From Nitrospira sp. (lineage in GTDB: Bacteria; Nitrospirota; Nitrospiria; Nitrospirales; Nitrospiraceae), in NCBI GenBank assembly GCA_029194675.1, contig JARFXP010000004.1, positions 124,001-188,000 of the forward strand: a stretch of 64,000 nucleotides of DNA, written 5' to 3'. Position 1 is the stretch's first letter. Each line of letters opens with the position of its first letter. A program made the translations under genes and the position numbers. The notes under the pieces are model-generated. The model was given only the letters and a program-made list of their open reading frames with translations. It had not been told where the DNA came from and did no database searches. This document shows, piece by piece, positions 42,122 through 49,614 of the stretch.

Positions 42122-43969
42122 TCAATTCGGTCGCCGAGGATGACGCCGGCCACGGCCACGATGCCGAAACGTCGGACCGCGACTCACACCATGCAGACGA
42201 ATGGTGACGGTCGTGCCTTCACCGGGGGCGCTGCCGATTGCAATGGCTCCCCCGTGTTCCTCGACGATTTTCTTGACGCTGGAGAGACCCAGTCCGGTTC
42301 CCGAGCGCTTGGTGGTGAAAAAGGGCTCGAAGACTTTGTCGACGATTTCAGCCGGGATGGGGACTCCGTCATTCTGGATGAGAATCTGAACCTCGAGCCC
42401 TCGTCCGGCTCGATGTTGGGTGACCTGAATATGGAGATGGCCGCCGGGAGACATGGCTTCGCAGGCGTTCCGGAAGATGCTCAAGAACGCCTGTTGGAGC
42501 TTGGCCTCATCGCCGCGCACGGGCGCGATGACATTGGCGTAGTCTTTGGTGACTTGGATACGGGTCGCTTCCAGATCGGTTCCGACCACCACGAGCGCGC
42601 TCTCGAGCACCTCCGGAATACGGCATAAATGACGACTGAGTTCCATCGGCTTCGCGTAGTCGAGGATCTCGTTCAGGATCGCTTCGATGCGGATCAAGTC
42701 CCGCATCGCATTTTCGACGCGTGTCTGAGGGTCGAAGTCGAGGATTCCTTCACCGGTTACTTCCTCGAGTTGCGATCGAATGGACGCGAGGGGCTCACGG
42801 ATTTCAGTCGCCAAGAAGGCGCTGAACTCGCCGATCGCGGCCTGACGTTCTTGTTTTCGAATAATGGGTTCGGACGGGACGGCCACAGGCAGTTGGAGGC
42901 TCGGTGTTCCGACGTCGGTCGCCGGGGAAGGAGCGGCAGCCTGCGGCGCAGGTGACTGTAAGACCTCCGAGAGTTTGAGGATAATGGGCTCCAGCGTCCG
43001 GGCATCGGTGGTCTGATACCGTTGTGGGTCTTTCGACCCCAACGTAAGCGTCCCGCCGACCTGGCCTTTGACGAAGAAGGGAACGACGAGCGACGACTGA
43101 AACAGGTCCTTGAAGAGATGTTTATGATCGAGAAAACGTCCCTGGGTAGAAGCCAGATCGTGATCCACACGAGGCTTGCGATGGCGGACGGCCCATCCCG
43201 CCGCCGAACCGTCGAGCGTCAGGCGCTGCCCGGGTTTTAAATCTTTCTTGGCGTCCTTTGGGTCTGCTTTCACGTCGCCGGTGATTCCCAATACCTCGAC
43301 ATTTCCGGCCAGTGGATCATAGTAGCAAGCCCAGGCGCGGTCATATGTCACGTATTGGTCAGCCTCGCCCAAGACCGCCTCGATCCTTTCTTGAAGCTCA
43401 GGTGAAAAATGCTTGGTCATGGGAGGAAACAGGTCCGCTCCGGTTTGCTGCGGAGAAGCCGGTTCCTGAGTGATGTACGAACGACTCAACACCACGTTGC
43501 TATTGAAGAGTCCTTCGCGGTCCAGCGCCTTGGTCATGTCATCGCACATCTGCTCCAGGTGGAATTTGTCTTTCTTGGAGAATGCCGCAGCCTCTTTCCG
43601 TCCGATGACCAGGCAACCGTAGACGCTATTGAAGTGGCGAAGCGGGACGGCCAGCAGGGATTTTGCCCCGGGAGTAATCAACCGCAGGCGGATGGCACGC
43701 CCACCATCCTGATCTTGGACAGGCGGGGTCAAGGCCGCGGCGCGTTGCGTCGAGAGGGTACGGAGAATGGCTTGGACATCTCTCGGCGTGAACCCCCGCG
43801 ACGCATGTTCAACGAGTGGCCCGTTCTCTTGATGAAAGACGGCCGCCAAGGCGGCATCCGTGCCGATGTCGTTCAACGCGGTATTCAACGTCCGTTGAAG
43901 GTGCGTTTCAGGGGACGACTTTGTTTGAGGAATCGAACTGGTCATACGGTCACGTGCGAGCGGGTGCAT
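42122..43969 (-). CDS. GAF-domain histidine-kinase-like protein lacking the H-box histidine
   Basis: 615 aa (M9 at 43945 is an alternative start). Two GAF-type domains (~30-150 and ~195-345) precede a kinase core. The H-box reads 'IGEFSAFLATEIREPLASI', where the phospho-acceptor position is Thr388 (ACT codon at 42806-42808, minus strand). The ATPase core is normal: N-box 'FLSIFRNACEAM', G1 'IQNDGVPIPAEIVDKVFEPFFTTKRSGTGLGLSSVKKIVEEHGG'. It thus probably binds ATP but cannot autophosphorylate on the usual His. No response regulator is adjacent. Confidence 0.88.
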   Translation of the reverse strand: MHPLARDRMTSSIPQTKSSPETHLQRTLNTALNDIGTDAALAAVFHQENGPLVEHASRGFTPRDVQAILRTLSTQRAAALTPPVQDQDGGRAIRLRLITPGAKSLLAVPLRHFNSVYGCLVIGRKEAAAFSKKDKFHLEQMCDDMTKALDREGLFNSNVVLSRSYITQEPASPQQTGADLFPPMTKHFSPELQERIEAVLGEADQYVTYDRAWACYYDPLAGNVEVLGITGDVKADPKDAKKDLKPGQRLTLDGSAAGWAVRHRKPRVDHDLASTQGRFLDHKHLFKDLFQSSLVVPFFVKGQVGGTLTLGSKDPQRYQTTDARTLEPIILKLSEVLQSPAPQAAAPSPATDVGTPSLQLPVAVPSEPIIRKQERQAAIGEFSAFLATEIREPLASIRSQLEEVTGEGILDFDPQTRVENAMRDLIRIEAILNEILDYAKPMELSRHLCRIPEVLESALVVVGTDLEATRIQVTKDYANVIAPVRGDEAKLQQAFLSIFRNACEAMSPGGHLHIQVTQHRAGRGLEVQILIQNDGVPIPAEIVDKVFEPFFTTKRSGTGLGLSSVKKIVEEHGGAIAIGSAPGEGTTVTIRLHGVSRGPTFRHRGRGRRHPRRPN

Positions 43970-44044
43970 TGTAGCCGGAACATCGGCGAATAGCTACAGC
44001 CTCGCAGGACTGTCGCAACGGTTTGACGTGAATGGTCGGGCGGT

Positions 44045-44503
44045 TCAATCCGGGTTGATGATTCTTGGAGGACGACGCGGTTCGTCCGGAAGTTCCGTGA
44101 GAGTCCGCCGGTCGACGGTCCAGCTGTTGAGGACGGTCGTGACCAGGCTGATGATCAACGCGCCTCCGACGGCGGGCCAGAATCCTGAAACGGTGAACCC
44201 TTTCACCAGGAACGCCGTGAATTCCAACAGCAGCGCGTTCAAGACCACGAGGAAAAGTCCGAGCGTAAACACGATCAGCGGTAAGGTGAGCAGGAAAAGA
44301 ATAGGCCGAAAGATGACGTTGAGGAAGGTAAGGACCAAGACCGCTGCGATGCCGGCCATCAGTCCGTCTGCATCCAAGCCGGGGACAATCGAAATCGCCA
44401 AGAATACCGCAATTCCCGTGATGAGGACGCGCATGAGAGCATGGCGCGCTCCTCCGTGGAACGGCGACTCGTGTACGGCTCTCTCAAAGCGAATCGTCGG
44501 CAT
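44045..44503 (-). CDS. Phage-holin-4-like membrane protein (Phage_holin_4_2)
   Basis: 152 aa with four hydrophobic segments ('VLITGIAVFLAISIVPGL', 'GIAAVLVLTFLNVIFRPILFLLTLPLIVFTLGLFLVVLNALLLEFTAFLV', 'WPAVGGALIISLVTTVLN'). The pattern NVIFRPILxLLTLPLxxxTLGLF is the signature of the Phage_holin_4_2/DUF360 family. M24 (near the first helix) may be the true start. Function in non-phage genomes is unknown; it is not in a prophage here. Confidence 0.85.
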   Translation of the reverse strand: MPTIRFERAVHESPFHGGARHALMRVLITGIAVFLAISIVPGLDADGLMAGIAAVLVLTFLNVIFRPILFLLTLPLIVFTLGLFLVVLNALLLEFTAFLVKGFTVSGFWPAVGGALIISLVTTVLNSWTVDRRTLTELPDEPRRPPRIINPD

Positions 44504-44506
44504 CGC

Positions 44507-44851
44507 CTACCGAGGTGGTGAGGTAGTCTTTACGGGTGAATAATGAACCACTGTTGCGGACAACTTCTTGGTCTTGTCGTCTTTGGTGGCCTCAATGATG
44601 ACACGGTCGTCCACGCCGGGCGGGTCGCTCGATTGAGGGTCGAGCTTGTTCCTGAACTTCACCTGCTTGCTGAGCAGGACTGAGACGATCGGTCCCTTGG
44701 CTGTTTTGACCTCGACGTGCGTCGCATCGATGGCCGTCACAATGCCTAACACATGAAGGTCTGTGTCGGCAGCCAGGACGGTGCTAGGCAATGCACAGGC
44801 CACCAACAGGATCACGCAGCTTCTGATCAGATCGTCAAAGTTCTTTAACAT
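44507..44851 (-). CDS. Small secreted beta protein
   Basis: 114 aa, signal peptide 'VILLVACALPSTVLA'. The mature part 'LHVLGIVTAIDATHVEVKTAKGPIVSVLLSKQVKFRNK...DDRVIIEATKDDKTKKLSATVVHYSP' has the strand pattern of small OB-like periplasmic proteins of the DUF5666 kind. Directly precedes the holin-like gene and follows the cytochrome c gene on the minus strand (gaps of <10 bp), so likely one transcript. Confidence 0.7.
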   Translation of the reverse strand: MLKNFDDLIRSCVILLVACALPSTVLAADTDLHVLGIVTAIDATHVEVKTAKGPIVSVLLSKQVKFRNKLDPQSSDPPGVDDRVIIEATKDDKTKKLSATVVHYSPVKTTSPPR

Positions 44852-44859
44852 CTCAACGA

Positions 44860-45417
44860 CTAGTGATGGTGCTCGGAGCCTTCGTGAAGAGCCTTGGGGT
44901 TCATCGACTGCATGCGCTCCAGTTCCTCGTGGGTCAGGTGCGGCAAATGCCGTATGAAATGCACCAACTTCCAGCTTCCTCTATCCTTATCCAAGTCGCC
45001 TTCCGCCCAGGCCGGCATCGCTGTGAAGCGGATGCCATTACGAATGATAAAGAACAGTTCACCGTCGGACATCGATTGTATCTCTTGGCGGCGCAGGTCC
45101 GGTACTCTTGGGTACACGTCTTTACCGATCTGTGTCTCACCGCTGCCGTCATTGGCATGGCAACCGGCGCAATGGTCGGCAAAATGATCAAGCCCTTCAA
45201 TCAACACGGTTGGACTCATGGGAACAGGATTGGGCATGTTGCCGACCGCCTTTGGAATAGCAAAACGGCGAAATTGTCGTACCATGGTTACTTCAAGCGG
45301 AGGCGGTTCAACCCTGGCGCTGAAGCCGCTCGCATACAGTCCATATCCCAGCCAGAGCGTTCCGCTGAGCGACAAGAGTCCCGCTATAGCCAGTAGTGAC
45401 AATAGAATCTTGAGCAT
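44860..45417 (-). CDS. Membrane-anchored monohaem cytochrome c
   Basis: 185 aa. N-terminal anchor ('LLSLLAIAGLLSLSGTLWLGYGLY'), haem motif CAGCH (residues 83-87) in 'ADHCAGCHANDGSGETQIG'. A Met as sixth ligand is plausible ('GIRFTAMPAWAEG'). The C-terminus is His-rich (EGSEHHH). It probably shuttles electrons in the periplasm. Same strand and very close to the small secreted beta protein. Confidence 0.9.
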   Translation of the reverse strand: MLKILLSLLAIAGLLSLSGTLWLGYGLYASGFSARVEPPPLEVTMVRQFRRFAIPKAVGNMPNPVPMSPTVLIEGLDHFADHCAGCHANDGSGETQIGKDVYPRVPDLRRQEIQSMSDGELFFIIRNGIRFTAMPAWAEGDLDKDRGSWKLVHFIRHLPHLTHEELERMQSMNPKALHEGSEHHH

Positions 45418-45488
45418 ATGAGAAAACCTGTCTTGTCACTCTACCAACTCCGCAAAGTGAATACCACCCATTCAGCAAGCGGCGGCCA

Positions 45489-46283
45489 TTAATTGGCCCG
45501 AGTCAGCCGAACGATCAAGATGAGCAAGACAGGCAGATGCATCAGCACACCGCTCATTCCCATAAAGGATTCCCCGATCCAGAACGTCAGGCTGAGGTTA
45601 AAGGCCAAGACTCCATAATACAGACCGACACCCAGTAACAGCCGTTGTGTAATCGGAGAAGGCGATGAAATGGGAGGGAGTCGTCGGTCCAGTGGGAAAT
45701 AGATCGCCAACGAAATCAGTCCGACCACAGCCCAGCCTATGTAGTTTGCGAACGGGACGCCGAAATGCCAACCCGGGTCAGGATAGTAGTAGATCTTGCC
45801 CAAGAACCAACGATCACCACGCAGGGCGACGGGGTCGATCACCATGTCGATAAAGGCGAACAAGAATGCGGTCAGCGCATAAACCGCCCAACTCGTGCGG
45901 GTCTCCACATCGAATTGCAATGGCTTGACGAGGGCACGTTCGATTCTCGGAGACGAATCAAACGGCAGCAGGAGTCCAATCGCCACGCAGTAGGACGCGA
46001 AGAGGAGAAAACTGAATGAGATGGAATCCATGAACGGAACGTTTGAGAAATAGAGCTCCTGGCCCACCGTCGAGCCGTTGTAGAAGTACCAGCCGAATGG
46101 GAGGCCGGTTCGGGTTGAAGAAAACTCACAGACAAATGCCGTCGCCCAGCTGATCAGCCAGAAGCACCAGGTGCGCGGCCAGCCGATCAATTGGATGGAG
46201 GAAAAGAGAAATGCGGCAAGGAAAATAAAGACATAGGGGCGGAGGATGATTGTCTTAATAAAGAGATCGAAGGCTTCCATCAA
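45489..46283 (-). CDS. Carotenoid biosynthesis protein (CruF/DUF422 type)
   Basis: 264 aa, seven to eight membrane helices. The family blocks are present: 'ISWATAFVCEFSSTRTGLPFGWYFYNGSTVGQELYFSNVPFMDSISFSFLLFASYCVAI', 'FIDMVIDPVALRGDRWFLGKIYYYPDPGWHFGVPFANYIGWAVVG'. They match CruF-like 1',2'-hydratases of acyclic/gamma carotenoids. It lies with HpnA and farnesyl diphosphate synthase on one strand, a terpenoid-lipid set. Confidence 0.85.
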   Translation of the reverse strand: MMEAFDLFIKTIILRPYVFIFLAAFLFSSIQLIGWPRTWCFWLISWATAFVCEFSSTRTGLPFGWYFYNGSTVGQELYFSNVPFMDSISFSFLLFASYCVAIGLLLPFDSSPRIERALVKPLQFDVETRTSWAVYALTAFLFAFIDMVIDPVALRGDRWFLGKIYYYPDPGWHFGVPFANYIGWAVVGLISLAIYFPLDRRLPPISSPSPITQRLLLGVGLYYGVLAFNLSLTFWIGESFMGMSGVLMHLPVLLILIVRLTRAN

Positions 46284-46349
46284 GCGTTGAGTTGTGAGCT
46301 TTCAGAAGAGCTGAGCGCTCATGGTTCACAACCGGATCCTGAATGGTCC

Positions 46350-47333
46350 TCAGGCGTATTTATGGTCGCGAAACCACTGCACGGCTTTCTCCAGCGCCAC
46401 TTCGGGGGGATTTTGCGGCAAGCCGAGCTCTCGGACCGCCTTGCTGCAATCGTAGTGCATCTTATACTTGGCCATCTTCACCCCTTCCAGCGGAATGCGT
46501 GGCGGCCGGCCGGTCAGGTTGGCCGACCAATGATTGAGGTAGGCGAGCGGGAGCACGGCGGCTCTCGGTAATTTCAGGGCTGGGGCCTTGAGGCCGGTCA
46601 ACTCGCTGAGCATCTCAAACACTTCACGAAGCAATAAATTTTTCGAGCCAAGAATATACCGTTCGCCCTGTCGGCCCTTCTCCATGGCGAGCAAATGGCC
46701 GGTGGCCACGTCGTCAACATCGATGATGTTCATGCCGGTTTCAATGTAGGCCGGCATCCGACCCTTCATGAAATCGACAATGACTTGTCCTGTGGGCGTC
46801 GGCTTCACGTCGCCTTCTCCCACCGGCGCACTGGGATTCACGATGACAACCGGCAATCCCTCTTTGGCCAACTTGTGCACTTCTTGCTCTGCCAGGTATT
46901 TCGAACGTTTATAGTGGCCGGCCATCTGTTCGAGCGACACCGGTGTGTTCTCCGTTCCAAGCCCTCCGCCTGGCGGCAAGCCGATCGCGCCGATGGTGCT
47001 GCAATAGACCGTGCGTTCCACACCGACGTCACGCGCGGCTTCCAGCAGATTTCTAGTGCCGGCCACGTTGATGTCATAGAAGATCGAGGAATCTTTGGCC
47101 CACAGGGCATAATGCGCTGCAACGTGGTAGAGGTGGCGGCAGCCGGTGATGGCTTTACGCAGGGATGCGGGATCGCGGAGGTCCCCTGCGACTCGTTCAA
47201 CCGGAAGACCGTCAAGGTTCCGCGAGTCAGAATCTGGTCGCGCTAACACGCGAACCTCGATGCCGGTTCGCACGAGGGCCCGTGCCACTGCCGCTCCAAC
47301 AAATCCGGTCGCGCCTGTGACTAATGCCTTCAT
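46350..47333 (-). CDS. hpnA: Hopanoid-associated sugar epimerase HpnA
   Basis: 327 aa extended SDR. N-terminal NAD-binding motif 'KALVTGATGFVGAAVARALVRTG', then 'VYCSTIGAIGLPPGGGL...HYKRSKYLAEQEVHKLAKEGLPVVIVNPSAPVGEGDVKPTPTG', with the Tyr-xxx-Lys catalytic pair present as 'HYKRSKYLAE'. Length and motifs match HpnA, which is encoded with hopanoid biosynthesis genes. Only farnesyl diphosphate synthase and a carotenoid gene are nearby, so the rest of the hopanoid set must lie elsewhere. Confidence 0.9.
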   Translation of the reverse strand: MKALVTGATGFVGAAVARALVRTGIEVRVLARPDSDSRNLDGLPVERVAGDLRDPASLRKAITGCRHLYHVAAHYALWAKDSSIFYDINVAGTRNLLEAARDVGVERTVYCSTIGAIGLPPGGGLGTENTPVSLEQMAGHYKRSKYLAEQEVHKLAKEGLPVVIVNPSAPVGEGDVKPTPTGQVIVDFMKGRMPAYIETGMNIIDVDDVATGHLLAMEKGRQGERYILGSKNLLLREVFEMLSELTGLKAPALKLPRAAVLPLAYLNHWSANLTGRPPRIPLEGVKMAKYKMHYDCSKAVRELGLPQNPPEVALEKAVQWFRDHKYA

Positions 47334-47377
47334 GGGAAGTGCCGGGTGCCGAGGGCTGAGTATCTAGAGGGGAAGTA

Positions 47378-47455
47378 CTGAGTTCTGGGTGCTGAGTCCT
47401 GAGCGAGATAGGGGACTTTATTCAGGAACTCAGGAGTCATAGCTCAGCACTCAGG
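47378..47455. repeat. Imperfect inverted repeat between hpnA and ispA
   Basis: Arms CTGAGTTC (47378-47385)/GAACTCAG (47426-47433), plus TGCTGAG near 47391 and CTCAGCA near 47442. The motif 'gctgagt' is repeated several times. It sits between two minus-strand genes, immediately past the ispA stop and upstream of hpnA. Confidence 0.55.
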
Positions 47456-47456
47456 A

Positions 47457-48347
47457 TTAGTTTTTTCGTGCCGTGATATACCGGGCGATCTCTCGTAATG
47501 GATCGGCGGGAGGACCAAAGGATGAAAGCCGGTTGATGGCGCGCGCCACACAGTCATCAGCCAGTTTCTTGGCTCCCTCTACGCCGTAGAACGTCGGATA
47601 GGTTTTCTTCCCTCGTTCGGCGTCGGTGTTCGGATTTTTACCAAGCTCTTCCCTCGTGCCGGTCACATTCAGCACGTCGTCGGCGATCTGAAAGGCCAGA
47701 CCGATGTCTTCGGCATAGCCGGTCAGGTCGTCGAGTTGGCGATCTGTTGCCCCGGCAGCAATGGCGCCCATGCGGACCGCCGCGCGAATCAGCATGCCGG
47801 TCTTGTGCTTGTGAATGTTCTGAAGGGTGGAGAGGTCGATATCCTGGTTTTCGGCCTGGATGTCGAAGACCTGGCCACCCACCATGCCCATACTGCCGGA
47901 ACCGGAGGCCAATTCTTGAATGATGCGGACTTGCCGGACCGGATCGCAGCCCTTCATGAGATCCGGCCTGCTGATCAGGTCGAATGCCATCGTCAACAGC
48001 GCATCACCTGCGAGAATCGCCATCGCTTCGCCGTACACTTTGTGGTTTGTCGGTTTGCCGCGGCGAAAGTCGTCGTTGTCCATCGAGGGGAGATCGTCGT
48101 GGATCAGCGAATAGGTATGGATGAGTTCCAATGAGCAAGCCACCGGCATGAGTCCGGGGGCCGTGGCTCCAATCGCTTCTGCCGCGGCGATCGTGAGGAT
48201 CGGACGAATCCGTTTCCCGCCCGCCATCAGGCTATAGCGCAGACCGTCATGCAGCGTCGTCGGCGGCACAGCAGCCGGCGGCGCCACCTGATCCAAAAAC
48301 CTATCAACTTCGATCCGATTTTGTTCGAGATACTCCGCGATGTTCAT
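47457..48347 (-). CDS. ispA: Farnesyl diphosphate synthase
   Basis: 296 aa, the length of bacterial IspA. First Asp-rich motif 'SLIHDDLPSMDNDDFRRGKPTNH' (DDxxD-type), second 'LAFQIADDVLNVTGTREELGK'; also 'SLMAGGKRIRPILTIAAAEA' for substrate binding. It condenses isopentenyl diphosphate to farnesyl (or geranylgeranyl) diphosphate for hopanoids, carotenoids and quinones. Confidence 0.94.
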   Translation of the reverse strand: MNIAEYLEQNRIEVDRFLDQVAPPAAVPPTTLHDGLRYSLMAGGKRIRPILTIAAAEAIGATAPGLMPVACSLELIHTYSLIHDDLPSMDNDDFRRGKPTNHKVYGEAMAILAGDALLTMAFDLISRPDLMKGCDPVRQVRIIQELASGSGSMGMVGGQVFDIQAENQDIDLSTLQNIHKHKTGMLIRAAVRMGAIAAGATDRQLDDLTGYAEDIGLAFQIADDVLNVTGTREELGKNPNTDAERGKKTYPTFYGVEGAKKLADDCVARAINRLSSFGPPADPLREIARYITARKN

Positions 48348-48469
48348 ATGGTCTGTTTTCCTCAGGACTCCTCAACCCGGGCGGAGAGTAACAAACGATA
48401 GGAGACGAGTCAACGCAGCGGTATCGGCTGATCCTGCCGCAGGACGTGAAAGAGGTATAGAATGAGGGC

Positions 48470-49525
48470 ATGTCGCATCTCATGAGATTGTCAGTCTGGT
48501 GCGCCCTGCTGGTTGCAAGGTCTGCGATGCTGATCCTCCCGGGGTTCTTCCTGATCGCACTACCGAGATCCAGCGAATCAGCGCAGCCCGAATCAGATCG
48601 GGGAACATGGCATACCGCCGCACCGATACCAACGAAGCGAACGGAGGTGGCTGCTGCGGCATTGGATGGAAAAATCTACGTCGTCGGCGGATTTGAAAAG
48701 CCGAGCTTTGGCAATGTGTTGAATTTCGGGATCACGCCGTCGGTCGAAGTCTATGATCCCACAACCGACCGATGGGCCTCTAACGCGCCTATGCCGGTCG
48801 GTCTACACCATGTCGGGATCGCCGTCGTAGACAGTCGATTATACGTCATCGGCGGATACACGAAGTCCGCCTTCACGGTTTGGAATCCGGTGGCGACGGT
48901 ATATTCCTATGATCCAGCTACGGACCGTTGGACCGAGCGTGCCTCGATGCCGACGGCACGCGGTGCATTGTCTGTGACCGAACATGAGGGAAAGCTCTAT
49001 GCCATCGGCGGCTACGATCGGAAAGCCAATAACGCGCAGGTCGAAGTCTACGATCCCCTCCTCAACAGCTGGACAACACGGGCTTCTCTCCCGACTCCTC
49101 GCGATCATCTCGCCTCCGCAGATGTGGCTGGAAAGATTTATGCGATCGGTGGACGTGTGAATGGGGACTATGCTCAGAATCTGGCCGTTGTGGAAAGGTA
49201 CGATCCTGCTACCGACCGCTGGATGCGGGTCTCGGATCTCCCGACTGCGCGCAGCGGCATCACTGCCGCTGTCGCCGGAGGGAGGATCTACGTATTCGGC
49301 GGCGAAGGGGCGGTGGGAACATTCCAAGAGAATGAAGCATATGATCCTGCGCGTGATACCTGGCAGCGTATGGCACCGATGCCGACAGCCCGTCACGGTC
49401 TCGGATCGGCGGTGGTGCAAGGGCGGATTTATGTGATCGGCGGTGGACCGACTCCCGGCGGTTCCTTCAGCGATCTCAACGAAGTCTTTACCGTCCCGTC
49501 GACAAGCAGCGCGATGTCTGAGTGA
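48470..49525 (+). CDS. Kelch-repeat beta-propeller protein
   Basis: 351 aa, signal peptide or anchor ('LLVARSAMLILPGFFLIALP'). Six kelch units of ~50 residues with the signature 'GKIYVVGG...VEVYDPTTDRWASNAPMP...HVGIAVVDSRLYVIGGY'. The count fits a closed six-bladed propeller in the periplasm. Binding partner unknown. Isolated gene, convergent with the subtilase gene. Confidence 0.9.
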   Translation: MSHLMRLSVWCALLVARSAMLILPGFFLIALPRSSESAQPESDRGTWHTAAPIPTKRTEVAAAALDGKIYVVGGFEKPSFGNVLNFGITPSVEVYDPTTDRWASNAPMPVGLHHVGIAVVDSRLYVIGGYTKSAFTVWNPVATVYSYDPATDRWTERASMPTARGALSVTEHEGKLYAIGGYDRKANNAQVEVYDPLLNSWTTRASLPTPRDHLASADVAGKIYAIGGRVNGDYAQNLAVVERYDPATDRWMRVSDLPTARSGITAAVAGGRIYVFGGEGAVGTFQENEAYDPARDTWQRMAPMPTARHGLGSAVVQGRIYVIGGGPTPGGSFSDLNEVFTVPSTSSAMSE

Positions 49526-49614
49526 TTCTTAAGTCATAGGTTTCCAAGTCCTTTTGAGCAAATGGCTTCTGACGATCAGCTGTGACCGCACTCCACTCGT
49601 TCCGAAACTCGGTC

